64,000 nt of DNA from Acidobacteriaceae bacterium (GTDB lineage Bacteria; Acidobacteriota; Terriglobia; Terriglobales; Acidobacteriaceae). Of the stretch, positions 28,421-39,493 are shown piece by piece. The notes below the pieces were generated by a model. It was not told where the DNA came from. It did not search any database and was given only the letters and a program-made list of their open reading frames with translations. The first letter of the stretch is position 1; every line of letters begins with the position of its first letter. The stretch lies in the NCBI GenBank assembly GCA_003170825.1, contig PMYL01000059.1, positions 136,647-200,646 on the forward strand. The letters are read 5' to 3'. Position numbers and translations under genes: made by a program.

Positions 28421-29662
28421 TTACTCGTACCGCAGCGCCTCGATCGGGTCCAGGTTGGCGGCGCGCATGGCGGGAATCATGCCGCTCACCAGGCCGGTAA
28501 TGGCGAGGATCACCGTGGCCACAATCACTGAGGCTGGCGAGATGATGAGGCGAATGTCGGCGGCTTCGGCGTTCTTGGCCAGGGCGCTGTAAAACGTGAT
28601 GCGCCCCACCATAAGCGAGATGAGGTAAGCCAGGGCGATGCCTGCCACGCCGCCCACGCTGGTGATGGCCAGGGCCTCGGCCAGAAACTGCGTGAGGATG
28701 TGCCAGCGGCGCGCGCCCAGCGCCTTTTCGATGCCGATCTCGCGGGTGCGCTGCTGCACGGCTACCAGCATGATGTTCATCAACCCGATGCCCGCGATGC
28801 CCAGGGTGAGCGCGCCCACCAGCGAGAGCAGCACCTGCAGGGCAATACTAAGGACACTGAACTGGTGCAGTTGGGTCATCAGGTTGGCCACATGAACGGC
28901 CTCATGATCCGAGGGGCGGAAGTGATGCGCCGCGCCCAAGGTCTCGCGCAGGGCCTTCTCGACCATTTCGTTGTCGCCGTGGTAGCTGAACCATGCGCCG
29001 TCGATGTACATCGTGTCTTTCAGGTCGCTCATGGTGTTGAAGGGCACGTAGATCTGACGGTTGATGTCGTTCTCGTCGCCCTCCTGCATCTTGGGCTTCA
29101 AAATGCCGACTACCGTGAACAGTACGCCATTGAGGCGGATGGTCTCACCCAGTGCCCAGCCGCCGGAGAAGAGCTTGGTCTTGGCCTCGGATGCGATGAC
29201 GCAGACGTGGGCGCGCTGCTGATCTTCGGCGCCGTTGAAAAAGCGGCCCTGATCGGGATCCATCTTCAGAATGTCCTGATAGGAGGGGCGAACGCCGTTA
29301 ACACCCCAGGTGTAAGTGTGCAGATCGTTCTGCACCGTCACGTCCTTGTAGGCGAATGGTGAGATATGCGTGATGCCGGGAACGGCGTTGGAGACGCGGT
29401 CCACATCGTCCAGCGTGAAGCGGACACGGACGCCCGCCTTGTCTCCGCCGGCTTGCTCGGTCGTCTTGCCGGGAAAGAAGCCGATGGTGTTGGTGCCCCA
29501 CTCGGCAAAGATGGTCTCGATGGCCCGGCTGAACCCGGCGCCATAGGCCAGCAGCAGAACTACCGTGGCAATGCCCCAGGCCATGCCGATCATAGTGATG
29601 GCCGTGCGGCGGCGGTTGTAAACCATCGCCTCCCACGCCTGGCCGAGTATGTCCTTCAGCAT
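28421..29662 (-). CDS. MacB-like ABC transporter permease
   Basis: MacB_PCD-type core and TM region with RTREIGIEKALGARRWHI. Confidence 0.93.
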   Translation of the reverse strand: MLKDILGQAWEAMVYNRRRTAITMIGMAWGIATVVLLLAYGAGFSRAIETIFAEWGTNTIGFFPGKTTEQAGGDKAGVRVRFTLDDVDRVSNAVPGITHISPFAYKDVTVQNDLHTYTWGVNGVRPSYQDILKMDPDQGRFFNGAEDQQRAHVCVIASEAKTKLFSGGWALGETIRLNGVLFTVVGILKPKMQEGDENDINRQIYVPFNTMSDLKDTMYIDGAWFSYHGDNEMVEKALRETLGAAHHFRPSDHEAVHVANLMTQLHQFSVLSIALQVLLSLVGALTLGIAGIGLMNIMLVAVQQRTREIGIEKALGARRWHILTQFLAEALAITSVGGVAGIALAYLISLMVGRITFYSALAKNAEAADIRLIISPASVIVATVILAITGLVSGMIPAMRAANLDPIEALRYE

Positions 29663-29704
29663 GAGTTCATCCTTCCCGCGTCCGCTAACTCGCGGGCAGT
29701 TCCG

Positions 29705-29866
29705 CTTTGAAAGGGCGCGGCTTCAGCCGCGCCGTAGAACTCCCCTTTGGATCGCGGCTTTAGCCGCCGAGGGAATGCGATTGGTTAATACAGAATCCCT
29801 CTGGGGCTAAAGCCCTGATTTATCTTTCCTCGTCTGCGGCACGACTAAAGTCGTGCCCTTTCAAAG
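29705..29866. repeat. 162-bp element with perfect 12-bp terminal inverted repeats and internal palindromes
   Basis: ctttgaaagggc...gccctttcaaag ends; internal gcggctttagccgc, gggctaaagccc and gcacgactaaagtcgtgc. Confidence 0.8.
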
Positions 29867-29887
29867 CATGTAACTCCGCCAACTTGC

Positions 29888-31141
29888 TCACTCTCTCCGC
29901 AACGCCTCGATCGGGTCCAGAGCAGCCGCCTTGCTGGCCGGGTAGAGGCCGGCGGCCACTCCGCTCAGCACCAGCGAACCCATGGCCAGCGCTGCCGACC
30001 ACGGCACCAGCCGCGGCGGATCCCAGCCCGGCATCTTGTCGGTCAGCACCTGCTGCAACAGCCACATGAATGCCGCCGAAAACGCAATCCCTATCAGTCC
30101 GCTGATGCCGGTCAGCAGCAGCCCCTCCCAGAAGAACTGCGACAGAATGCTGCGCTTGGTGGCTCCCAGAGCCTTCAGCAGGCCGATCTCCCGCGTCCGC
30201 TCGGTCACCGAGACCAGCATGATGTTGATAATGCCCACCGCGCCCAGCCCCAGCGTCACAATTCCCACTCCGCCCAAAAAGACATCCATGGCATCGAAGA
30301 TGGCGCCTATCATCTTCTCTTCCTTCACGGTGTCCCAATCGTAGAATGCGTCTGTCAGGCTGGGATCGAAGCCGTGGTTATACGCGATCACGCGATGCAC
30401 GGCGGCCACGGCGGCCACGGCATCGCCCTTGGTGGTCGGCTGATATTGCAGCGAGAAGACCGCGTCGCGGGGAATGTTGTCGCCTTTGAGCGGAAAGAGC
30501 TCCTGCATGGTGGTGATGGGGATATAGATCTTTTGATCGTCCCATGTGTTGTTGCCGCGGCCGATCTTGTCTACCTGTCCGATGACCGCGAAGGCGGTGC
30601 CATTGATGGTGATGGTTTCGCCCAGCAGCGGGTGGCCGGGATAAAGCAGTTGGGCAATCTTTTGGCCCAGCACGGCCACACGGCGATTCTCATGCAGGTC
30701 GGCGTCGTCTACGAAGCGCCCCTGGGCCATGGGAATGTAACGCACCACCGTGCAGTTGGGCTCGACCCCGCTCACGTGGCCGGAGGTGTTGCTCCACTGG
30801 CTTACTTCGTAAAGATCCGAGCGGACCAGTTCGGCGGTGACGCCGCGCAACTCCGGCAGCCGGCGCATCGCCTCCTCGTCGCGCAGCGTCAGCTGGTAGG
30901 GGCGCATCCCGGTGTGCTGGTTGGCGAGCGCCGGGATGGTGCCGTTGAACATTAGCACCAGATCCTTGCCCAGTGAGGCGAAGTTCTTGTGCTGGCCGCT
31001 GCGAAAGCCCTCGCCGAGCCCTACCAGCACCAGCAACGAGCCCACCCCCCAGGCAATCCCGAACATAGTCAGGAAGGTGCGCAGCTTGTTGGCCATCATG
31101 GCTTGGAAGACTTGGCCGAGAGTGTCTGAAAAAGTCTGCAT
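29888..31141 (-). CDS. MacB-like ABC transporter permease
   Basis: RTREIGLLKALGATKRSILSQFFWEGL and MacB-type periplasmic core; start ATG at 31141. Confidence 0.93.
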   Translation of the reverse strand: MQTFSDTLGQVFQAMMANKLRTFLTMFGIAWGVGSLLVLVGLGEGFRSGQHKNFASLGKDLVLMFNGTIPALANQHTGMRPYQLTLRDEEAMRRLPELRGVTAELVRSDLYEVSQWSNTSGHVSGVEPNCTVVRYIPMAQGRFVDDADLHENRRVAVLGQKIAQLLYPGHPLLGETITINGTAFAVIGQVDKIGRGNNTWDDQKIYIPITTMQELFPLKGDNIPRDAVFSLQYQPTTKGDAVAAVAAVHRVIAYNHGFDPSLTDAFYDWDTVKEEKMIGAIFDAMDVFLGGVGIVTLGLGAVGIINIMLVSVTERTREIGLLKALGATKRSILSQFFWEGLLLTGISGLIGIAFSAAFMWLLQQVLTDKMPGWDPPRLVPWSAALAMGSLVLSGVAAGLYPASKAAALDPIEALRRE

Positions 31142-31226
31142 AATCGTTGGACGCCGAGGGAGGGCGCTCGGAGAGTGATACGCGGCGGCGGGGGCGGCGG
31201 TTCCGTGCAAATGGAGTGGAAACCGG

Positions 31227-31613
31227 TTAGTCGCCAGGTTCTTCCCGGCGTTTTAGGGATTGACGAAATGGGAATAGATAGTAAAGCTGCGCCCCCCACC
31301 AAATAGCGAAGATAAAAACCAGTCCCCACAATACACGCAAGCCCAAAGGTCTTTCTGAATCGTGCATGGAGAGATAAAACATCGCGATCCAGAGCAATGT
31401 CGCCCCGATGAGAGCGGCAATTCCGATTGCGCACTCCAGAAGATACACACCAGCGACCCACGAATTCGGCTGGATTACCCCGTGTGAAAATGCCGCTTTT
31501 GGCAACCACATTACGACATCGGCCACTAGAGAGAGCAAGAATAGCCCAAAAAGAGCCGTATGCGCTCCTGGAGAGTCGAGAAGAACGACTTCAAGATCAG
31601 TGCGATAGCGCAT
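31227..31613 (-). CDS. Hypothetical small membrane protein
   Basis: Hydrophobic ORF with several TM segments. Confidence 0.5.
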   Translation of the reverse strand: MRYRTDLEVVLLDSPGAHTALFGLFLLSLVADVVMWLPKAAFSHGVIQPNSWVAGVYLLECAIGIAALIGATLLWIAMFYLSMHDSERPLGLRVLWGLVFIFAIWWGAQLYYLFPFRQSLKRREEPGD

Positions 31614-31671
31614 GAGAATTTTCCATCAATCTACGAAAAAACCTGCCGTTTGACCTTCAAATCCGCGCTCC

Positions 31672-31965
31672 TCAATCCTCGAAGGTCAACAGCCCTGCCC
31701 AGCCTTTGGAGATCGTCTCGTTCATCTCCTCAATCGTTACCGGCTTGCCCGTCCAATGCACACAACCCTTCAGATCCATAATCGAGCCGGCCTTCCGGAA
31801 AATATACTCGCCGTGCTCACCTTCGATGAATTTGACCTGGTCGCCGGGTTTGACGCTCAGCTTCTTGAGCACTTCAGCCGGGATAGTGATCTGCCCTTCG
31901 GAGTTGACCGCAGCGAAAGCCATTGGGAAGTCCTCAACAGCCATTGTAGTTCCACCGCCGGTCAT
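31672..31965 (-). CDS. SpoVT/AbrB-fold (MazE/VapB-like) antitoxin or regulator
   Basis: VNSEGQITIPAEVLKKLSVKPGDQVKFI swapped-hairpin motif. Confidence 0.85.
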   Translation of the reverse strand: MTGGGTTMAVEDFPMAFAAVNSEGQITIPAEVLKKLSVKPGDQVKFIEGEHGEYIFRKAGSIMDLKGCVHWTGKPVTIEEMNETISKGWAGLLTFED

Positions 31966-31978
31966 CCAGTTGCGTGCC

Positions 31979-32932
31979 TCAGTTCCCGCTCACACCGGCC
32001 GGGACCATTTGCAGCGGTTCGGACAGGGTGAACAACAGAATGGCGCCCGGCTCCAGCGTGGCCTGCGGATGGCTGATCAACAGATGGGCAGTCACCGCGC
32101 CGGCCCCGATCAGGCCGCCGGTTACGGCGCCAACCGGGCCGCCCAGGATCGCGCCGGTGACCACACCTGCGCCCACCGCGCCGCTATACTCGATGCCGTC
32201 GCGTTTCAGGCGCGAGTCCGGTCGAATCGCGCCTTCGCTCCCGACTTTGGTTTTGGAACCTGGGGCTCCGGTAACCTCCGCGTACAGCCGGTAGCGCGTA
32301 CCGTCGGACAGAGTTACCGTCTCCGGCCGCAGGCGCATGGCGCCGTGACCGCCCGGATGGCCGCTGGAAACCTCGGCCACCCTGCCGTCGATCTCCGCGC
32401 CGGCGGGAATCAGCACCTGGCCGCCCTGCAACACGTCCGAGGCCACCCGGCTGCGGAAGGCTTCGCCCTTTTCGCTGGAGGAGGTCGAGAGCCGGTCAAG
32501 CAGCCGGACGCGAATGGTGGTTCCTTCACTGAGTTCGCCGGGCCGCAGCGGGTGCGGATGCACGATATCGCCGTCCGGATCGTCGGGGTAAGCTCGCTCC
32601 ACCAATGCCGGTTGTGCCGGCGCGGGCGCATTCTGCTGCACCTGAACAACACCGCCGTCCGGGTCCGGATATTTGATCGAGGGATCGGCCGAGGCGGGCT
32701 GCGGCCCAGCCTGCGGCTGGACAGGGGCCTGAGCTGGGGTAGGCGCGGCCGGCTGCACGGACATCGGCTGCCCGGCCGGAGGCTTGGCCTGCGGCGTGCC
32801 GGTGGTGACGATCATGTCGTTCGCCGGAGGATTCGAGGTTCCCTGGTAAGGGTTGGACGGGCTCGCCTCCTGCGCTCCCAGAGCGGCAGTGGCTGCGGCA
32901 AACAAGGCGCACACAAGAATCGACCGGTTCAT
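31979..32932 (-). CDS. Exported Pro/Gln-rich protein with VirB10/TrbI-like beta domain and Gly-rich C-terminus
   Basis: Signal peptide at MNRSILVCALF; EGTTIRVRLLDRLSTSSSEKGEAFRSRVASDVLQGGQVLIPAGAEIDG. Confidence 0.6.
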   Translation of the reverse strand: MNRSILVCALFAAATAALGAQEASPSNPYQGTSNPPANDMIVTTGTPQAKPPAGQPMSVQPAAPTPAQAPVQPQAGPQPASADPSIKYPDPDGGVVQVQQNAPAPAQPALVERAYPDDPDGDIVHPHPLRPGELSEGTTIRVRLLDRLSTSSSEKGEAFRSRVASDVLQGGQVLIPAGAEIDGRVAEVSSGHPGGHGAMRLRPETVTLSDGTRYRLYAEVTGAPGSKTKVGSEGAIRPDSRLKRDGIEYSGAVGAGVVTGAILGGPVGAVTGGLIGAGAVTAHLLISHPQATLEPGAILLFTLSEPLQMVPAGVSGN

Positions 32933-33251
32933 GAGAGTCTCCATTTCGTGGTGTCTCTTTCTCGCGGGCAGATGTCTCCCTGAATCTTCAAACCCCGCTT
33001 GAGCCGGAGAGTTTCGCGAGGGGCGCGCTTGCCGGCCCATCGCCAACTCACCCAATGTAAGGCTAGCGCGGACCGGCAGGAGAAGACGCGCCCGCAGGCC
33101 GGGTAGGTGCCTTGTACGGCACGAATCAGCAAAGGCAACCCGCTTCGGCGCATGGTTTATGATTGGAACGGTTTAGGCCGGTGTGACCGTCGCCACACGG
33201 CTGGGACTGCCCGGTTTGCTAGAATTCGTACGGTAGATACCCTACTTTTGA

Positions 33252-34679
<1,428 letters not shown>

Positions 34680-34699
34680 CAATCAAGCGATTGATTGAC

Positions 34700-34733
34700 G
34701 CGAAGGGAGGAAGCTATGGCTTCCTCCCTTCGC
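34700..34733 (+). terminator. Terminator-like hairpin after eno
   Basis: Perfect 15-bp stem gcgaagggaggaagc tatg gcttcctcccttcgc. Confidence 0.75.
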
Positions 34734-34760
34734 CTATAGGGCTGTCATATTACTTTTGAA

Positions 34761-34847
34761 CTGTCATCCTGAGCGGAGCACAAAAAACGACTGTCATCCT
34801 GAGCGGAGGTCGCCGCAGCGACCGCAGTCGAAGGATCTGCGGTTGCT
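34761..34847 (+). repeat. Dispersed repeat 'gtcatcctgagcggag...gcagtcgaaggatctgcggtt'
   Basis: Two adjacent partial units; inverted copy at 35745-35800. Confidence 0.75.
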
Positions 34848-34910
34848 ATTCTCACTTTGCAAATACGCAATATTCGACGAATAACGCATCTCGGTGCTAA
34901 AGTTCCCACC

Positions 34911-35717
34911 ATGAACTCCCGCGTTCTTTTGGGTCTCGTCGTTCTGTTCTTCAGCCTCAACGTGTCGGCCCAGCAACCTGATTCCACCGCGAAGCCCGAC
35001 TTTGTTCAAAAGTCAGCAACAGCAAAGCCGCCCGAATCGGCTCAGCCTCGGGAAATGGAAGAATGGCTTGATTCCGGAGACGCCCAGGAGAAGGTCGAGA
35101 GGCTTGTAAGTCTTGGCGTCGAACCGGAGGAAGCAGCCGAGTTAACTCGGACTGCCAATGCGTACGCTCATTGGATTCTCATTCGCACAGGATCGCGTCG
35201 ACAGAATGCGATTCTGTTTCTGCCGTGCATTCGCGATAATGCTCATATCTATCTGCTGGCGCACGAAAACGAGTCCTGGCACGTAACGGACATGGAAAAA
35301 CCAGACTGTCACTCTGACGACAGCGTTTCCATTGAGATCGCACCAATTCGAAATTCTGCCTTTGAAGAGGTTCTTGTCCACCACGTAGGCGCGGGCCACG
35401 GAGCAGGCGTCTCAATGCAGGATTTCAACGTGTTTGCCGTTTCCGATGGAAAGCTAAGAATTGAGCTCGATGCCGAAGAGGCCGTTAATATCTTCCGTCC
35501 GCACCTTCATTCCTATGAGCGTTATGATCTTATCCAACGCAGCACATTCGTGTTGATCCCGACCAGCCATTCACATTCGCGCGTGATCGAAGAAACTCGC
35601 AGTACAACACTAAACGACAAGCTGACAGTCCAAAGAAGACAATTCCGCTGGAACGCATCCAAGGGCCGTTACCTACCCTCGAAGTTCTCCCTCGTGGAGG
35701 CCACGCCCAACGATTGA
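34911..35717 (+). CDS. Hypothetical exported protein
   Basis: Signal peptide MNSRVLLGLVVLFFSLNVSAQ; complete ORF. Confidence 0.6.
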   Translation: MNSRVLLGLVVLFFSLNVSAQQPDSTAKPDFVQKSATAKPPESAQPREMEEWLDSGDAQEKVERLVSLGVEPEEAAELTRTANAYAHWILIRTGSRRQNAILFLPCIRDNAHIYLLAHENESWHVTDMEKPDCHSDDSVSIEIAPIRNSAFEEVLVHHVGAGHGAGVSMQDFNVFAVSDGKLRIELDAEEAVNIFRPHLHSYERYDLIQRSTFVLIPTSHSHSRVIEETRSTTLNDKLTVQRRQFRWNASKGRYLPSKFSLVEATPND

Positions 35718-35744
35718 TCAGTCCTGTTGGGTTGCAATGAATAG

Positions 35745-35800
35745 AGCAACCGCAGGTCCTTCGACTCCGTCCGCCGCAGCGGACTCCGCTCAGGATGACA
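35745..35800 (-). repeat. Inverted copy of the 34761 repeat
   Basis: agcaaccgcaggtccttcgactccgtccgccgcagcggactccgctcaggatgacag. Confidence 0.75.
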
Positions 35801-35968
35801 GCTTTGTGGTGGTGCAATCCTTTTTAGGACGATCGATAGTTGGTCCTTCCAGCGGGAAATGAGGCTTTCGCGATCCCTGTGGTTCCCGTGTGACCCAAAC
35901 CACACGCCATCACCCCGTCGCGGGTTATCCTGAAGTCAGAACTTCGATCCTTCCGAGGTATTTTCTTC

Positions 35969-37579
35969 GTGCCCACCAAGCGTCCCCTCGTTCTGACCAT
36001 CCTCGACGGATGGGGCTATCGCGCTGAAACCGCCAACAACGCCATTGCGCTGGCCAAGAAGCCCACCTACGACAAGCTGCTGCGCGAGTACCCCAACACG
36101 CTGATCCAGGCCTCGGACCACTTTGTGGGCCTGCCCGACGGACAGATGGGCAACAGCGAAGTGGGCCACCTGAACATCGGCGCCGGCCGCATCGTGCAGA
36201 TGGACATCACGCGCATCGACGCCCAGATCGCCTCGGGCGAGTTCTCCAGAAACCCGCCCATCGCCCAGGCCATGAAGCGGGCGCGCGAAGCTGGACGGCA
36301 ACTGCATCTCTTCGGCCTTTGCTCGGACGGCGGCGTTCACTCTCAACTCGAGCACCTCTATGCCCTGCTCCGCACCGCGCGCGAGTACGGCCTGCAGAGG
36401 GTCTTCGTGCATGCCTTCATGGACGGCCGCGACACCCCGCCCACCTCCGGCGCGGGCTACATCGCCCAGCTCGAACAAAAAATGCGCGAATACGGTGTGG
36501 GCAAAGTCGCCACGGTCAGCGGCCGCTACTACGCCATGGACCGCGACAAGCGCTGGGAGCGCGAGCGCAAGGCATTCGACGCCATGGTCGCCGGCAAGGC
36601 CGAGGGCGGCGCATACCCCAACGCCGCGGCGCGCCTCACCGAGTGCTACAACAACGGCGTCACTGACGAGTTCATCATTCCCTTCGTGGTGGTGGATGGC
36701 GCGGGCAAGCCGGTAGGCCGGATTCGCGACGAGGATGTCTGCATCAACTTCAACTTCCGCAGTGACCGAGCCCGCGAGATTACCCGCGTGCTGACGCGCG
36801 AGAGCGGACTGAACAAGCAGGGCGGCCGCGACCTGGATGGCTGGGAGGCGCTCGATCTGGCCATCCCCCGCTCCGAAATCCCGAAAAATCTCTATTACCT
36901 GTGCATGACGCAGTACGACAAGCTCTACGATCTGCCGATCATCATGCCGCCGGAGTCGCTGGATAACATTCTGGCCAATGTGCTCGCCCTGCACCAACTG
37001 CGCAACCTGCGCGTGGCCGAGACCGAAAAGTTCGCCCACGTGACCTACTTCTTCAACGGCGGCATCGAGACGCCCTTCCCCGGCGAGGAGCGCGTGCTGA
37101 TTCCCTCGCTGAAAGTGGCCACCTACGACCTGGCCCCGGAGATGAAGGCCGAGGCCATCGGCGACGCCATCGTCAAGGCCATCAACGACGGCGCCTTCGA
37201 CCTGATTGTGTCCAACTTCGCCAACGCCGACATGGTGGGCCACTCCGGCAAGCTGGAGCCGACCATCCGGGCCATCGAGGCCATCGACGCGCAGTTGGGC
37301 CGCATCTACAAGGCCATCAAGGAGAAGAACGGCAGTTGGTTCATCACCGCCGACCACGGCAACGCCGAGCAGATGGTGGACCTGGTAACCGGCGCTCCGC
37401 ACACCGCGCACACCACCAACCCTGTGCCGCTCATCTATGTGGCCGAAGAAGCCAACCGCTACCGCCTGCGCCCGGACGGCTCGCTGCGCGACATCTCGCC
37501 CACCCTGCTCGCTATTCTCAAGCTCGACGAGCCCAGGCAGATGACCGGCGGCGACCTGCGCGTGCCGATCGCGCAATAG
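35969..37579 (+). CDS. gpmI: 2,3-bisphosphoglycerate-independent phosphoglycerate mutase
   Basis: [53 protein letters not shown] start. Confidence 0.97.
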   Translation: MPTKRPLVLTILDGWGYRAETANNAIALAKKPTYDKLLREYPNTLIQASDHFVGLPDGQMGNSEVGHLNIGAGRIVQMDITRIDAQIASGEFSRNPPIAQAMKRAREAGRQLHLFGLCSDGGVHSQLEHLYALLRTAREYGLQRVFVHAFMDGRDTPPTSGAGYIAQLEQKMREYGVGKVATVSGRYYAMDRDKRWERERKAFDAMVAGKAEGGAYPNAAARLTECYNNGVTDEFIIPFVVVDGAGKPVGRIRDEDVCINFNFRSDRAREITRVLTRESGLNKQGGRDLDGWEALDLAIPRSEIPKNLYYLCMTQYDKLYDLPIIMPPESLDNILANVLALHQLRNLRVAETEKFAHVTYFFNGGIETPFPGEERVLIPSLKVATYDLAPEMKAEAIGDAIVKAINDGAFDLIVSNFANADMVGHSGKLEPTIRAIEAIDAQLGRIYKAIKEKNGSWFITADHGNAEQMVDLVTGAPHTAHTTNPVPLIYVAEEANRYRLRPDGSLRDISPTLLAILKLDEPRQMTGGDLRVPIAQ

Positions 37580-37596
37580 TCTGGGGCACAAACACA

Positions 37597-37621
37597 AGGG
37601 CCTCCCGCGTGGGGAGGCCCT
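37597..37621 (+). terminator. Terminator-like hairpin after gpmI
   Basis: agggcctccc gcgt ggggaggccct. Confidence 0.6.
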
Positions 37622-37645
37622 GAAGTTTGTGGCGCCGAAGTTGCT

Positions 37646-38107
37646 CTACCGCAGGCGCAGCGCTTTGATCGCCGCGGGCAGCCGCTCTTCGATGAGCCGG
37701 GCGCGCTCGGCCGCGATGCCGCCCAGATACGACGGCGCGGGCGTGGCCATCAGCACCAGCGCGAAGGCCATCACCGAGAAACAAAGCCCCGCGATGCCCG
37801 CCGACACCAGCATATGGTACATGTCGAAGATATCCAGGCCGAAAACCTTGAAGGCCACATGCTCCAGCGGCTTGATGTGGTGGAGAACCGCCAGCGCGAA
37901 GAGGAAGAAGAATACCGCCAGCGAAGTGAGAACGGCCAGCGTCGCATCCAGGCTGCGGTGGAACTTCTGCCGGGCGCTGCAGTGGGCGCATTCGGCAAAA
38001 TGATGTTCGTAGTCCTTGCGCATCTCCGGGTAAATCCCTGAGATGTCATACCGCCAGCTTGCCAGGATGGCGCCTACGACTCTGTCTGTGCATCGGGTTC
38101 TTGCCAT
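37646..38107 (-). CDS. Hypothetical membrane protein with short zinc-finger-like motif
   Basis: HFAECAHCSARQKFH followed by TM segments. Confidence 0.6.
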   Translation of the reverse strand: MARTRCTDRVVGAILASWRYDISGIYPEMRKDYEHHFAECAHCSARQKFHRSLDATLAVLTSLAVFFFLFALAVLHHIKPLEHVAFKVFGLDIFDMYHMLVSAGIAGLCFSVMAFALVLMATPAPSYLGGIAAERARLIEERLPAAIKALRLR

Positions 38108-38334
38108 AACTTAAAGACTCACTTTGCAAAGGATGTGTTCGTCCGCTCTGTTGTCGTGCGGCTCACTTGGCAACGGAAGGCCCAAGATTGTAGGAAGCTC
38201 CACCGGCCGTGTCGGATTCAGTGGCGCCCCACCCTGCTCTGCCTCGCCTTGGCGAAATTGCCTTGGCGTTTCCCTTGCCAATCTACCTGGTACAGAGTGA
38301 TGCCCGTGTATCTTACTATTGTAACCGAATTTAC

Positions 38335-39396
38335 TTAAAAATAAATAGCAGAAAGAGGCTCATGCTGCGCGGCCAGCAGCAGGCGGTTGGCCAAAAGGCT
38401 CGCCCGGCCGTTCAAGGCGCGTTCGGCCGTAACCCGCGCCAGCTCCGGAAGATTATTGCTTTCAGATAGATGCGCCAGAATCACATACGCCGCCTGGCCA
38501 TCGTACTCGTTTTCAAGAAACTCCGCCGCAGCCTCGTTGGAGAGGTGACCGACGCGCGAAAGTACCCTCTGCTTCACCGCCCAGGGGTAGGGGCCGTCGC
38601 GCAGCATCTCCAGGTCGTGGTTGGACTCGAGCAGCAGCAGGTCCAGGTCCTTGAGTTGCGCCTTGACGTTGGGCGGAATGTACCCCAGGTCGGTGGCAAA
38701 GCCCATCCGCACCCCCTCGGCCCGGAAGACAAAGCCCACCGGGTCGGCGGCGTCGTGGGGAATGGTGAAGGGGCTGATGGCAATGTCGCCGATCTCGAAG
38801 GGCCGGCCGGCCTGGAAGTACTCGACCGCCGGGAGCCAGGTGGGGTCCGCCTTGAGAGAGGACGGCACTACGGAAAAACCCTGATCTGTGTCAGAACACG
38901 ACTTTAGTCGTGCCGTAGATGCTTCAATATCAACGCGGGCTTTAGCCCCTGAGGGTTGCTCGTCAGCAGACGCGCCCGAAACTCGTCCGACTTCCGCCTC
39001 GACAAGATCGGCCTCGTCCGGCTCACCCTCATCCTGAGCCGCATCCGCCTCCGCCTGGCGCTCCGCGGCCTGCTTGCGGCACTGCTCCAGCCACTGGGCA
39101 TAGGTCATCTGCCGCCGCGGCGTCAGCCAGCGCATCCAGGCGCGGTGCGTTCCCTCGGTAAAGTACACCGGAATGCCCAGCTTGCGCGCGGTCACGGCCA
39201 GCCCGCCAACGTGGTCGGAGTGCTCGTGGGTGATGACGATGGCGTCCAGGGTCTCCGGCTCCTCGCCGGCCAGCCTCATTCGCCGGAACAGCTCCCGGCA
39301 GCTCAGCCCGCAATCGACCAGTATCCGCGTCCGCCCTCCGGAGACAACCGTGCTGTTTCCCTTCGACCCCGAAGCCAGCACCGTGAAGCGCACCAT
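38335..39396 (-). CDS. Metallo-beta-lactamase-fold hydrolase (YycJ-like) with an unusual internal insert
   Basis: LASGSKGNSTVV, THEHSDHVGGL, DLGYIPP, LAHLSESNN; low-complexity central insert. Confidence 0.85.
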   Translation of the reverse strand: MVRFTVLASGSKGNSTVVSGGRTRILVDCGLSCRELFRRMRLAGEEPETLDAIVITHEHSDHVGGLAVTARKLGIPVYFTEGTHRAWMRWLTPRRQMTYAQWLEQCRKQAAERQAEADAAQDEGEPDEADLVEAEVGRVSGASADEQPSGAKARVDIEASTARLKSCSDTDQGFSVVPSSLKADPTWLPAVEYFQAGRPFEIGDIAISPFTIPHDAADPVGFVFRAEGVRMGFATDLGYIPPNVKAQLKDLDLLLLESNHDLEMLRDGPYPWAVKQRVLSRVGHLSNEAAAEFLENEYDGQAAYVILAHLSESNNLPELARVTAERALNGRASLLANRLLLAAQHEPLSAIYF

Positions 39397-39493
39397 GGTT
39401 TGAGGATACCGCGAGGGGCCGTGCAAGAGCGCTGAAAGATGATTTGACGGATTCCAGTTGGCAGACTACGCTTTCAGCGGAAAGGAACTGCGC

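Noticed and set aside
31672-31965. Complete toxin-antitoxin system with the AbrB-fold gene
   Set aside because: No PIN or MazF-type partner next to it; kept only as an orphan regulator/antitoxin.
35936-37597. 553-aa minus-strand ORF antisense to gpmI
   Set aside because: No recognisable domain; mirrors the coding strand of an unambiguous enzyme.
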